Source: Adiantum capillus-veneris (Eukaryota > Streptophyta > Polypodiopsida > Polypodiales > Pteridaceae). Taken from it: a stretch of DNA of 64,000 bases. The stretch lies in contig CM043950.1 in assembly GCA_014529385.2 (NCBI GenBank), forward strand, positions 158,366,545 through 158,430,544, written 5' to 3'. Of this stretch, positions 22,101 through 31,949 are shown piece after piece. Position 1 is the stretch's first letter. Every line of letters starts with the position of its first letter. Made by a program: the position numbers and the translations under genes. The notes below the pieces were generated by a model, which did no database searches, had not been told where the DNA came from, and was given only the letters and a program-made list of their open reading frames with translations.

Positions 22101-22973
22101 GTACATGTGTGACGGACAAGATGCTCTAGTCGGACACTCTAAGCCACTTCAATTTTGTTTCTATATGCAAGGTGAAGTCCCAGTAATGCAGTACAAAATT
22201 CATCCCAAATCACCCGATTGGATGCCAAAGGAGTCGGGAATTGAGTTGTGGAAAAAAAGATGACCAAGGAAAATCAAAATTACCAACAGGCTGTCCAGAT
22301 GTGGTACCTATAGCAGACTATGTGAGAGATAGTCTGCTTGTTATTCAAGGGATTAAGTCATATCTTGAATTTTGGAAAAGATGTTCTCTATTAAAGGGAA
22401 AGGACCATGACTCCACAAAATACATGGATCCTGTTATCACTTATTGGCAAAACATAATCAATGAGCTTGAACAACCAACCAATAAACACATTGGTGAATA
22501 TACAAAATTTTGGCCAAAGACTATAGGGAGTCATAGAATGCAAGAGATAGAGGAAGACAGAGATGAGTTTCAAGGATATGAAGAATTGAATGATCACTAT
22601 GTTGGTCCTCAAAGTGCAAGGCCACAAGAGGCCTCAAATTGATGTAAGAAAAGGGGATCTTGTTCTTGTGAGACCCGCAGATCCTGAATATCTGATATGG
22701 CTAGGAGTGGCAGAGTCAAACGTTGATGTAGACAAATCATCTCCTAACTACAAGAAAGTTCTGATTCAGTATTGGGCACCAAAACATCAAAAATGAAATC
22801 CCACAATACAAGAACAGTATGAGGATTGTTGGAAAAACAGTTGGTGCTGCAATCTTGCCAACCCAAAGCGTTGGGAGTGTGTTGATACAATTGTGTGGTC
22901 ATGGACTCCAAGGGGTGGAAGAATTGCGGAAACAATCAAGATCCCATCATGGAGAAGGCACATGCTAGCTTAA
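19192..22973 (+). pseudogene. DUF8039-DUF7869 fusion gene, transposase-like, broken
   Basis: ATG at 19192 follows an acceptor-like TTCTTGCAG|GT, so an upstream exon is likely. Residues about 10-90 match DUF8039 (VAIGTVFEINPSAYCSGMLI, VSVDLCFEMKALIPFPTV, LTVGDAFHSIVKW), a plant domain usually found beside transposon proteins. A linker runs to 19988 (one TAA at 19654-19656). After the 600-bp insertion and duplication the same frame continues with a CC-x3-CC motif, then DUF7869: CVVCSWIK, HDKMDQKKTAIPRL, HGHGHGMYGHLSLNGLWPSD, LDNFAGENKNRY and GHTHEDIDAMFS. Acidic residues at 21343, 21823 and 21943/21949 resemble a DDE/RNase H-like triad (inference). Breaks: TAG 20653, an extra or missing base in the A-run 22252-22258, a shift near 22612-22632 and TGA 22794; the C-terminal PKRWECVDTIVWSWTPR is still recognisable. 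Confidence 0.8.
19989..20579. mobile_element. 591-bp non-autonomous DNA element (MULE-like) inserted in the DUF gene
   Basis: It is flanked by an identical 9-bp direct duplication, TTGTTGTTC, at 19980-19988 and 20580-20588, the size made by Mutator-like transposases. The ends are imperfect inverted repeats (left TAGTGGTCTCGTACG, right end on the minus strand TAGTTTTCGTACG) and both ends are dense in CGTACG and ACGTAC. The interior has a GAGCATTGAGAGCAATGAGC mini-repeat (about 20280-20350) and no transposase. Removing element plus one duplication copy (600 bp, a multiple of three) rejoins the host frame. The Mutator assignment rests on target-duplication length only. Confidence 0.75.
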
Positions 22974-23219
22974 TAGGAGAAATTGAATAGAATTTTATAT
23001 CTTGCTCATTGTTTTATTTCCCCAGCTTATGTATGATTTTATGAAGTATTTTTAAACACCCACATAAAAGTAAAAATTCTAAAAGGTGTTTCTCAACACC
23101 ACCATTTTGTTGGGAATCTATCTCTTTTATGAAGTGTTTTGAAACACCCACATAAAAATAAAAATTTTAAAAGCCATAGGCGTTGAAATTAGTCCCAAAG
23201 TTGTGGGATTTTCCCATTT
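22974..23219. repeat. 3' flank with an 88-bp direct repeat
   Basis: TATGAAGT with AAACACCCACATAAAA occurs at 23040-23085 and again at 23128-23175, period 88. A 14-mer (GAAACACCCACATA) of this repeat also occurs upstream of the DUF gene at 19092-19105. No gene is present. Confidence 0.7.
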
Positions 23220-23447
23220 CATCTAAAATGGTGTTAACAGGTGACATTTAAAAACAATGTTACATGAGGAATGGGTGGTTGTTTTTTACATTGAGGGCAA
23301 TCTTTTACAAGAGATCTAACATCTCTCCTCATAGTCGGCCAAAATACTCCAAGTCTCAAGATTCGTTGCATAGTTTGGTCTTCTGCAAAGTGAATTCCTA
23401 CTATGGTAACATGTGCTTGACTTAGGTATTGTTATTTTTATTTAGGG
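23220..23447 (-). pseudogene. Gypsy integrase, zinc-binding domain only
   Basis: After a stop-rich join, the minus strand encodes GIHFAEDQTMQRILRLGVFW, PTMRRDVRSLVKDCPQCKKQ and PPIPHVTLF. The Cys pair (CPQC) of the HHCC zinc-binding domain is intact. The catalytic core is missing because the element ends near 23220. Confidence 0.75.
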
Positions 23448-24143
23448 TTAATGCATAAAAAGCAATATCCCGTCTCCATTTCTTTTATATAGCCTTCCAG
23501 CTAGTAATTGATACTTAGCCGATTGCTCGATTAAATAAATTGTGATAGGAAGTGGTATTTGTGAATCCACTTGAGCTATTGTCATCAATGACACAATGTT
23601 TTCCAACCATGTAGGTATCATTTCCACGGAGAACAAATAGGCATCTGGTAGATCATCGTCTACCCCTTTAGGTGATTCCCCTGAAACAATCCTTGACAAA
23701 TGATCTGATCATTGATGTGTAGTGCTTTTTTTTACAACCAGAGTGAAATCAAATTCAAGAAGAATGATGAACCATCTCACAATTCTCCCTGTTCTGCATG
23801 GCTTATTGACCAAATATAACAAAGCTTGGTGGTCCACAAAGAACACAAACTTGTTGGCTAATAGGTAATGTCTATACTTTTTAACGGCATAGATCATTCC
23901 TAGTCCTTCCCTTTTGGTGGTGGTGTAATTCTTTTCTTCCATGTTCAATTGTCGGCTAGCATAAGAAATAGGAAAGTCAATTTTACCATCTTCTGGTTGG
24001 GCTAGTATACAACCAATAGCAAAGTTTGAAGCATCTACATGTACGTAGAATACCTTATCCCAATCTGGCGCTTTCAATATTGGAGCTGAGGTGAGAGCTT
24101 GATTTAGCTTTGAAGGATTCTTCACATGCCTCGGTCCATTCAA
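23448..24143 (-). pseudogene. Gypsy RNase H and linker
   Basis: RNase H removes RNA from the RNA:DNA hybrid. Motifs: VDASNFAIGCILAQ (first Asp), SYASRQLNMEEKNYTTTKRE (Glu) and FFVDHQALLYLVN (Asp), so the three expected acidic residues are present. A stop at 23709 is followed in another frame by HLSRIVSGESPKGVDDDLPD, the linker that normally carries ADHLSR, then YQLLAGRLYKRNGDGILLF leading to integrase. Confidence 0.85.
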
Positions 24144-24456
24144 AGTGCGTAATCAAGTTATACATGGGTTTTACAATTATAGCGTACATGTAGATGAACC
24201 GTCGGTAATATCCACAATGTCCCATGAAGGCTTGTACCCCCTTGATTGTTGTTGGTCTAGGAAAATCAGCAATGACATGAATATTCTCAATATTAGTAGC
24301 TATACCATTTTTAGACACGATATGTCCAATAATTTTCCCTTGTCTTCCCATGAATGTGCACTTTTTAGGGTTTAAGCAAATCCTATAAAGTCTACATTTC
24401 TCGAATACCTTTTTGAGGTGTTCAAAATGATCAACCGGATTGACGAATGTACGCAT
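24055..24456 (-). pseudogene. Gypsy reverse transcriptase, thumb/connection
   Basis: In the shifted frame: DHFEHLKKVFEKCRLYRICL NPKKCTFMGRQGKIIGHIVS, then FPRPTTIKGVQAFMGHCGYY RRFI, the standard RT thumb and connection of gypsy elements, ending in HFEWTEACEESFK. It overlaps the following RNase H frame. No stop interrupts this piece. Confidence 0.85.
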
Positions 24457-25060
24457 AGATCATCCATGTATACTTCTAAGAATTTCCGAAGATATTCTTT
24501 GAAAGCATGGCTCATCAACCTCTGAAATGTGACTGGAGCATTAGTTAACCCAAATGGCATAATCCGATACGCAAATATACCCCATTCTGTTGCAAAAGCA
24601 GTTTTATGCCAATCTTTTGGGTCAACCAAAAGTTGATTGTATCCCAAAAATCCATCTAAAACATGCTCAGTTATCGGAAGAGTAAATTTGTCTCTAATGG
24701 TAGCTGCATTCACTTTTTTGAAATTAACACACACTCGTAATTTCCCATTCTTCTTAGGTACTACCACAATTGGAGGCACCCAATCCGTGTGTTCAATTTT
24801 GTAAATGAATTCAACGTCCTTTAGTTTTTCAATCTCTGCTTTGATCTTCCTGGCAAATGTTTCATTATAAGTGTATGGTCTCTGTCTACTTGGTTTCGCA
24901 TCATCTCTCATGGGTATAGTATGTTGACAGATTTTTGGATCAACAGCCTAGAGATCCTTGTAAGACCAAGCGAAGATATCCCGGTATTCCTTTAACAAGC
25001 TCAACAAAAGATTTTCTTCTTCTTCAGTCAGGTCATTCGCAATGTAAGCAGGTCTAGTCT
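24372..25060 (-). pseudogene. Gypsy reverse transcriptase, palm and fingers
   Basis: Sequence enters RT with YRDIFAWSYKDL (about 24960-25000), a stop, then [60 protein letters not shown] and the active site YMDDLCVHS at 24470-24459. Compared with relatives, about a dozen residues are missing before LDGFLGYNQ, which includes part of the first catalytic motif. Right after the YMDD box the frame changes, so the enzyme is broken twice. The thumb continues at 24150-24456. Confidence 0.85.
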
Positions 25061-25726
25061 CTTCTCCTGGTTCAGCCAAGTCTACCCTTTTAGCGTTTTC
25101 AGGCCCTTCATAAGATTTGCCTTGTTTTCATAGTTCCCTAACAGGTTGTTCGATTATGATTTTCCAATCTTGGAGAGTATGCTTTTTGTAATGGGATGGA
25201 ATATGCAAATGTTACATCCTTACCATCCTCTTCTGTGGTTTCCATTTTGGTTGTGTATATCTCCTTTAGAGCTTTTTTCAACTCTTGATATTTATTTTTC
25301 CGCTTGACTCTGGTCATGAGCGGTTTTTTATCCTGAGATTTTTCTTGAGTACCCTTCCTTGCTTTTGTCGATGTCTGAGACATTCCCAATTTTTTGTTTG
25401 AAGGATATTTGCCAGTTATTTTGTCCTTGACACAATCATTAGCATCTATTTGCATCAGGAATTGTGTTTTACTGAAGACTGATAGCATAGGTCGTGTTTT
25501 CACAATCTTAGTGTCTCTCTTTCGTCTATACCATTTTTGTCTTCTTGATTTCTGGTTTGGAAAGTCAAAAAACTTTTCCTCCCCTCCCTTTAAGAGTAAC
25601 TGAGCTCTCGTATGCTCTTTTTCTGACCCCGAATCTTCTGAGGTAGCTGAGTGTTCATCTAGCTCATCAGTCGCATGAAAGGTCTTCCCAATATGATTTC
25701 AGAGTTGATTTTTTTTCCAAAGTCTA

Positions 25727-26236
25727 CTATGTAAAGGTGTGTTGATATTCAATTCCACAGGAATTGACTATCACTTTTTCAAGTAGCCCTAGTGGTCTCT
25801 CAATGTGTACGTCAGCCAACTGCAATTTCATTTGCGTTTGTCTAATGGCTGGCTGTCCCCAGGATTCCCATACTGCTTTAGTGGCTATGGCTATGCCAGC
25901 TCCACTATCCAGTATTGCCATGGTTTCAATGTCATTATATTTCACTGGGAGGGTGGTGTTTCCTTCTTCACCTTCATAATATTCTCCGACCTTGTTCATA
26001 GGAACTGATCGAATCTCTTTGTTTTCCATTTCATTTTTCATTTTTCCCAAATTCTTAGTGGTTAACCCCGTTATCCCCATCTTCTCTAGGGTTCTCTGTA
26101 AATCGTTCCACAAGTATGCCTGAGTTTCAACAGTTCTCTCAAAGTAAGAGTGCATTGGATGGGTGTGGACATGATTGAATGAATGTTGTCTACTTCTAGG
26201 GTCTGTTTGGCTCTTTTTACTTGAGTGGTCTTGCAA
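25727..26236 (-). pseudogene. Gypsy aspartic protease domain
   Basis: Retropepsin-like segment: VKYNDIETMAILDSGAGIAI ATKAVWESWG, with the catalytic Asp in DSGAG at about 25910, followed by KLQLADVHIERPLGLLEKVI as the second half of the fold. It overlaps the last codons of the gag frame in a different phase, a normal gag-pol arrangement or an old frameshift. The ORF closes at 25727; the next recognisable coding (basic linker 25138-25503) is in another frame. Confidence 0.8.
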
Positions 26237-28295
26237 ATGATGGATTCATCTTTGTTATCTCCCAAGTAAGAAGGTAATGTTTTTAATGTCAATGGTTTAG
26301 ATATTCCTGAAGCCTCTAATCCGCAATCCCCGTACAAGGATCCTTCCGAGTGCATGTACTTTATAGGCACTGCATTATGTCTTGAATACGGAGGTTGTTG
26401 TCCAAACACAGGTTGAGGAATTTCCATACCCATTGGTGGTCTTTGAGCTTGGGCCATATTAGGCTGATATCTGTACATGGGTTGTCCTTGGGGCCTCATG
26501 GGCACATACTGAACATTCCCATCATAGTTTGGCATGAAGCAGCACTCGTGGGTCTCATGGTTGGTCCATTTACCCTTGATTGCACACCATTTTTGTGGCC
26601 TAATTGGTTGTCCATGTGGAGGTATCCCTTGTCTTGGTCCTCTCATAGGTGCTTTTTGCATATTGTTAATCATGTCGTTCATCCTTTTTAGCATATCTTC
26701 TATGGCTGAGAGTGGTGCCGCAGCAACTGTTTCCACTTGTGCTAGTTTTGTGGATGTTGTTTTCTCACTTTGGTTATCCTTAGGGACATCTTCTTTATTG
26801 AAGATCTCGCAATTGTCTCCTAGGTCAATAGCATCAAACACACATGCTTCTAGGGTTGTATGCTTTTTACTATAGAGTATAGCATGAAGTTCTTTGTTTA
26901 GCAGTCCCTCCAGAAACAAGGATACAAGTCATTCTTCTGCAAGTATCTCCATCTCTGGGCATCTGGCAATGTATTGTTTTATTCGAGTTGCACAATCCCT
27001 AACAGACTCACCATGTTTTTGTTTAAAGTTGTAGATTTGAGCTACTGTATTATGTTTAATCCCCGTTCTGGAACAAGAAGCTACAAATCCTCGAGCTAAT
27101 GTGTTCAAGTCCATGATTGACCTTGGTGGAATGTTTTGGAACCATGTCAAAGCTTTTCCTTCTAATTTCATTCCAAACCCCTCGAATTGAGTATGGAAAT
27201 CGAATATACGCTCTTATCTTAGCACTTGCTTAAAGCTTGCTAAGTGGTCATATGGATCCCCTGATCCACTATATTTTCTGACCCATTTTTGAAAATTAGC
27301 TGGTCTGACATGTCTATTTGGTTCAACTCCAGGTCTTTTGGGAGTTGGTCCTGTTCTAAGTCCTTCAAACCAGTCTGTTGGAAAAAGTGAGTCATGTAGC
27401 CCTAGACTGGCCTTAGTGTCACCCGGTTTTCTCCATGATGAGGTGGTTTGTGGTTTCTTCACATTACTCTCAGATGATCTCTCATGATGTTCGTCTCTTG
27501 GAGTTGTTTCTGGTCCTTGACCCAATATCCAATCCCTTATGGAATATCTCTGGTATTTGGTTTGTTCTACCTCCTCAGGAGTCATCATAACAAAGTTGTT
27601 TTTATAACAATCCCTAAACAGGTAAGTTGGTAGATCTGCAGATCCCTTATCTTTGATCTTGAAGATATAGATGATCTTCATGGCCGTTAATTGTCCTGGT
27701 TTGGCATGAGAAGTCCACAAAAGATCTTTTATGTTTCTATCTTCCCAACAATCGACTCCGATCCTAGGATTATCCGTACTAAGCCATTTCAAAGGCTTCA
27801 TATCTACTTGATCATATCCTTTAAATTCTAAAGTTAGTGTCCTTCTTTTATAGACGTATCTGGGATTATGGTGTTTACTTCTAACCCCCATTTGTTTACC
27901 ACATCAGGATTTTCGACTTGTACATATTGAGTTCCGTTTCAATCCACGTACATTTTTTCTTGTTTGTTTGCCCTAACCTCTTCTTCGAGCTCAATACCAT
28001 GGTCATCAATGCAAATAGCATACTCATCGTTAGGGTCCAAATAAACCTAGGCTCCATGACGGTTAGTCTTGTAAAAAGAGAGTATATGCTTATAGCGCAT
28101 TGTCGTTCCAGTTTTCGAGTGAGTCAAGTAAGAAGACATTTCGGATGTTGAATCTGAAAAAGGGTCTGAGACTTCTTCGGGAATTGTGTGCAAGGAATTG
28201 CCTTGAATTGTGCTTTCTTCGATAGATACCCTACTGGAGGTTTCTACGAGTACGTCCTGATTTCCTAGTACTCCCGAAGAGGTAGAACAAACCAA
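26086..28295 (-). pseudogene. Gypsy Gag remnant
   Basis: The frame starts at ATG 28295 and is readable, with breaks, for about 2.2 kb. The N-terminal part is acidic and Ser/Thr-rich (TSSGVLGNQDVLVETSSRVS). It is followed by MKPLKWLSTDNPRIGVDCWED, then the joint PANFQKWVRKYSGSGDPYDH LASFKQVL, which is the start of the Retrotrans_gag domain, continued in another frame by KLEGKALTWFQNIPPRSIMD and FKQKHGESVRDCATRIKQYI. A zinc-knuckle-like WCAIKGKWTNHETHECC follows, with its expected second Cys replaced by Lys. Pro/Gln/Met-rich repeats (PMRPQGQPMYRYQPNMAQAQ) precede the protease. Stops lie near 28047, 27926, 27214 and 26929. Confidence 0.8.
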
Positions 28296-28347
28296 ATATC
28301 AGAGATATAGACTTATGAAGCCCTGGATCGAGTACTAGGAGCCTTAG

Positions 28348-28407
28348 ATATGAACCTTAGATACTTTGTTATGATGACTCCTGAGGAGGTAGATCTAAGG
28401 TTCATAT
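28348..28407. repeat. 15-bp perfect inverted repeat
   Basis: ATATGAACCTTAGAT (28348-28362) and its exact complement ATCTAAGGTTCATAT (28393-28407), 30 bases apart. The surrounding phrase ATAGACTTATGAAGCCCTGG is also duplicated directly about 98 bp apart (near 28306 and 28405). It lies just upstream of the gag ATG in the element leader. Confidence 0.85.
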
Positions 28408-28799
28408 AGACTTATGAAGCCCTGGATAGAGTACTCACCTTTGGATTGACTTGTTGTCAATTTTCACTCGTTCCCATTGCAACTTTCTATCAAGCCACTG
28501 ATTCCTCGTCTGCAACCTGATTCCTGTACAAAATTAATCAAGTTAGCTATTCTTCTATAAAGACAGTAGAGCTCTTGAGAATTCTCGTGATTGGTCTCTG
28601 TGTATCACTTCAAATCAAGCAACGAAAGTCAAAATTTGACTTTCAGATTTAGCTTTAGCAAAATCAAAGGTCTAATCTGTAACCTGTAAACTGTGTATCT
28701 GTACCAATATTGATCCGATTGAACCCAAAATTGTCCTGTGGCCTTATATTATGCTGGTCAAACACTGTATAAGCCCAAAAGTCAAAATTGAAGTCTCTG

Positions 28800-29830
28800 G
28801 ATAGCAGAAGTAAATAATCATGATTATTTACTTTTGTCAAGTTTTGGCACTTTTTGGATTGGTTTGGCAAGTATACAACTTGTTAAAGTCTCTGGGAAAA
28901 TTTCAACAAGTTTGGACCAATTTTGATCAAGTTTATCAACTGTTCCGTGTCCGCAGACTCTGATTTCGAGAATCTCGCTTAAGTCTCACTTTTGTGGTCC
29001 AATTTCACCAAAATTGATTTGTGGGGTCTACTTGATGTGCTTGACCTTGTGGTACACTCAAATTTGCAAAATCATCAATTTTGGAAGCATATGTAAATAA
29101 TCGCAATTATTTACTCCTGATATTTTTTTATAAAATTTTCCCCCAACTCTGACAAAGATCTATTAAGCACCTTAAGTTAAGGTCACTAGCCAATTTTCAT
29201 CAACTTTGGGCAATTTTTGGTCAAATGGTCATCACTTATCTATCCGCACACTAACTTTGCAATTTTAGTCACAATTTTCAATCCAGTGATTCAAATCTTA
29301 CCAAATTTAGTTTGTGGGCTTATTACAACATGGTAAAGCTAGTGGTATGCCAACTTGGTCAAAAAAGTTCAAAAACAGGGCAGATGTAAATAATCACGAT
29401 TATTTATATTTGATAATTTTTTGTAAATTTTTGGTCAAGTGAGAATGTACACATGTTTATCACATCATTATAAGCCTATGGATCAATTTTCAACAGGTTT
29501 GGATAAATCTTTTCCCAATTTACAAGCAAGATTCAAAAAGTTAGTACAAACTTTAGTTTTTACCCAGTTTTTTGCCAGTTTAATGATCCAAATCTCTTGG
29601 GCCTTTACAAAAGTTGTTTGTACACATGCAATGAGTCAATGGTATGAACCTTGGCCAATTTAGAGCAGAAAGTTAATAATCACGATTATTAACTTTAGGC
29701 TTGAAATGAGCACTTTTTTGCAATTTTCTCAAAGACAGTCTTTTTATGATGTTTTAGAAGCCTATAAATCAAGTCAAAACTTAATTTGGCCTAAAATGTC
29801 AAGAAAAAGTAAATAATCTGAGTTTTGGTC
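28800..29830. repeat. Leader tandem repeat, about 287 bp, each with a 20-22 bp palindrome
   Basis: Four near-palindromes occur at 28810-28831 (perfect 22 bp, GTAAATAATCA plus its mirror complement), 29093-29114, 29385-29406 and 29672-29693, spaced 283, 292 and 287 bp. A half site follows near 29810. The DNA between them shares diverged phrases (CAAGTTTGG, CAATTTT, TTGTGGG), so these are old tandem copies. They lie between the primer site and gag. Confidence 0.8.
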
Positions 29831-30369
29831 AAGTTCTTGAAATTTTTACCTCGAAGTGTTTTTGAGCTTACCCACTAGTTCACACAACTCTTAGGCTTAC
29901 TCTCCAGTCGGATTGAGTGAATTCGAGTCTTTTCAATCTATTTCTAGCCATAGACCTGAAATTCTGCAACTTTACATAACAACTCATACTTGATTCTTTT
30001 AGAGAGAGCAATGTTCTGAAATCCACCTCGGATCCTACTTACCCTACTCCTAGTTTCTCATGCAATGGGGTTGTGGAAAGTGTCCACAAACACTCGTTTT
30101 CTTGTGTTTTTTATGTTTTTCAGAGTCTTGATCTTAATACTTGTCTCGTCTACCGATCATTCTCCAAATCCTAATTTAAATCTACAATCCTACAGTCCTA
30201 AAGATACTCAGCAAGTACGATTACTTCCAAGCTACCTCTACACAGCAAAAGACGACAATCTTAAGCTATGCACTTTCTAAAAGAAAGTTTTGAGCTCTAG
30301 GCAAACCTAGAGGAAGTTAAAGGACAACTACACAGGACGCTCGTGTTTTTCCCTAGTTTAGGTCTCTTC

Positions 30370-30389
30370 GATCCCCGGCAGCGGCGCCA
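30370..30389 (-). other. Primer-binding site, tRNA-Asp type
   Basis: The minus strand reads TGGCGCCGCTGCCGGGGATC, the primer site found in many plant gypsy elements and close to the complement of the tRNA-Asp 3' end. It sits two bases inside the LTR terminus (CCCACA). Confidence 0.85.
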
Positions 30390-30391
30390 AA

Positions 30392-31450
30392 TGTGGGACG
30401 CATGTCTATCCTCACCATCCTATCTTATTGCAGTATTAGTGAGAACCACGATTAATTTTTCAAACCATTGGACGAAGCTAAATCGACTAGTGCATAGAGG
30501 CTACAAAAGGTTGTCAATCTCTGGGAAAACAACTAACAACTCACATCTAACTCAAGCTACACTCAAGTGGCTGAAATCACCAAAAGCCAATCGCTAATCG
30601 GCAAGCAAATCACATCCGTTACAGTATTAAATGACATCCAAACGTAAGAAAACTTCTATGACAAGTTTATAAGACCTAAGCACACATGCCTATGGCCTCA
30701 AATCCCACTTTAGGTCAAGTTCCAAAATCGCGATTATTAACAGCACTGGATTTTTGACCTAGTCATTTTCGACCCAAAATGCATCTAAATGCTTAGCAAT
30801 GATGCCCCAATACCCCACCTATGCTTAGTTTTCGATTTAAAAGTGTAAATTCCTAGTTATAATGAAATTAGGCCGCGGTCGGTGACGCCAAAAGCTACAA
30901 AATACTGTGAATGGCTTACGTCAATGCGTAGAGCTCTTATGTGCAGTTGCAATGCAACAAACGCATTCGCAATGTGACAGGCGAAGAGGAAGTAGGAAGC
31001 GCGAGAAGGAGAGAAGTGAGCGCCATTAGCTCACGCTATGTATTTCTTATCCAAAAACTTATAAAAAACTTACAAAAATTGGCTTTTATACCTTAGCCAA
31101 GGTTTTTGGGTGGTCAAAACTAATAATCTGGAGTTCTACCAAAGCTGGGAATTGACTGGCTGATACAATCTGGAAGCTTGTAGCCCCGGCTCATTAATTA
31201 CAAAGTTTACCAAGAAAATAGGAGTTACAATATTCTCGATTTATCAAAATAATAATTGTTTTACAAGGAGAACTCTAAAAAATGGTATCCTCGTTAGCTT
31301 GTTGCTAACAATTTGCCTAGCTAAAAGACTGCGGTTAGCACACTATTTACTATATATAATTACTCCCACCGAGCTTTTTCATTTTTTTGACAGGCCCGCT
31401 GGGCTATTGTATATACCCGCGGGCCCGCCAGGAAAATGAGAAAGCCCAGC
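30392..31450 (-). mobile_element. 5' LTR of the gypsy element (outer limit approximate)
   Basis: The inner end is firm: in element orientation the LTR ends GTCCCACA at 30392, next to the primer site. The outer end is not proven because no second LTR remains; a GGGCCCCACAGGG motif near 31450 is one candidate. A strong TATA box lies at 31083-31090, which would leave about 360 bp of U3 and about 660 bp of R-U5. No ORF is supported. Confidence 0.55.
31083..31090 (-). promoter_or_regulatory. TATA box of the gypsy LTR
   Basis: The minus strand reads AAGGTATAAAAGCC, a near-consensus plant TATA box oriented towards the element body. Transcription would start about 30 bp further left. Confidence 0.6.
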
Positions 31451-31580
31451 GGGCCCCACAGGGAAAAATAAAAACCCCAGAGGGCTAACCGGCTCTATAG
31501 GTTTTTGCAGGTCAAAATCAAAGTCATCTTAACAATTAATGTAATCATGTGATTTTTTTGTGTAAATACTAGAGTTATTG

Positions 31581-31606
31581 ACGTAATCACCCGATTGTGA
31601 TTACGT
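31581..31606. repeat. 10-bp inverted repeat hairpin
   Basis: ACGTAATCAC and GTGATTACGT separated by six bases. It is near the supposed outer edge of the LTR; a protein-binding palindrome or a remnant terminus are both possible. Confidence 0.7.
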
Positions 31607-31619
31607 TAATGAAATCCTT

Positions 31620-31895
31620 GGTGCCATCCATAAAACTACTATCATCAACTTCCACGTCATATTGTGTCTCAAGATCTGGGATTTCCTCTTCTTTTACCTC
31701 TTGAACATCATTTGTAAACCGCACCTTCTAATCTCTAGCACACATCAATGGAGTTTGCTCAACAAAAGTTGAGTTTTCCTATGCATCTTCTACCCAATCT
31801 GAAACCACTTACTCTTCTTTGATAGGTTGTGTATTAGTTAGATATCCATTCATGGATAATACATATAATTAGAGTGCTAATGAAAGTAGCACAAG

Positions 31896-31949
<54 letters not shown>

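Larger units (their letters stand above)
23220..31450 (-). mobile_element. Ty3/gypsy retrotransposon with long leader, 3'-truncated (right end approximate)
   Basis: In element order on the minus strand: LTR (right boundary uncertain, left edge 30392), primer-binding site 30389-30370, about 2 kb of repeat-bearing leader, gag from 28295, protease, reverse transcriptase, RNase H, and the zinc-binding part of integrase ending near 23220. The 3' half of integrase and the 3' LTR are missing. The domain order (protease, RT, RNase H, integrase) and the RT and RNase H motifs are Ty3/gypsy. The tRNA-Asp-type primer site and long repeat-rich leader resemble the Tat/Athila/Ogre group, but that subgroup call is inference. 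Numerous frame breaks show it is inactive. Confidence 0.88.

Noticed and set aside
20659-22263. TTG at 20659 as a real start for the DUF7869 protein
   Set aside because: It lies inside the domain; the frame clearly continues upstream across a TAG and the insertion.
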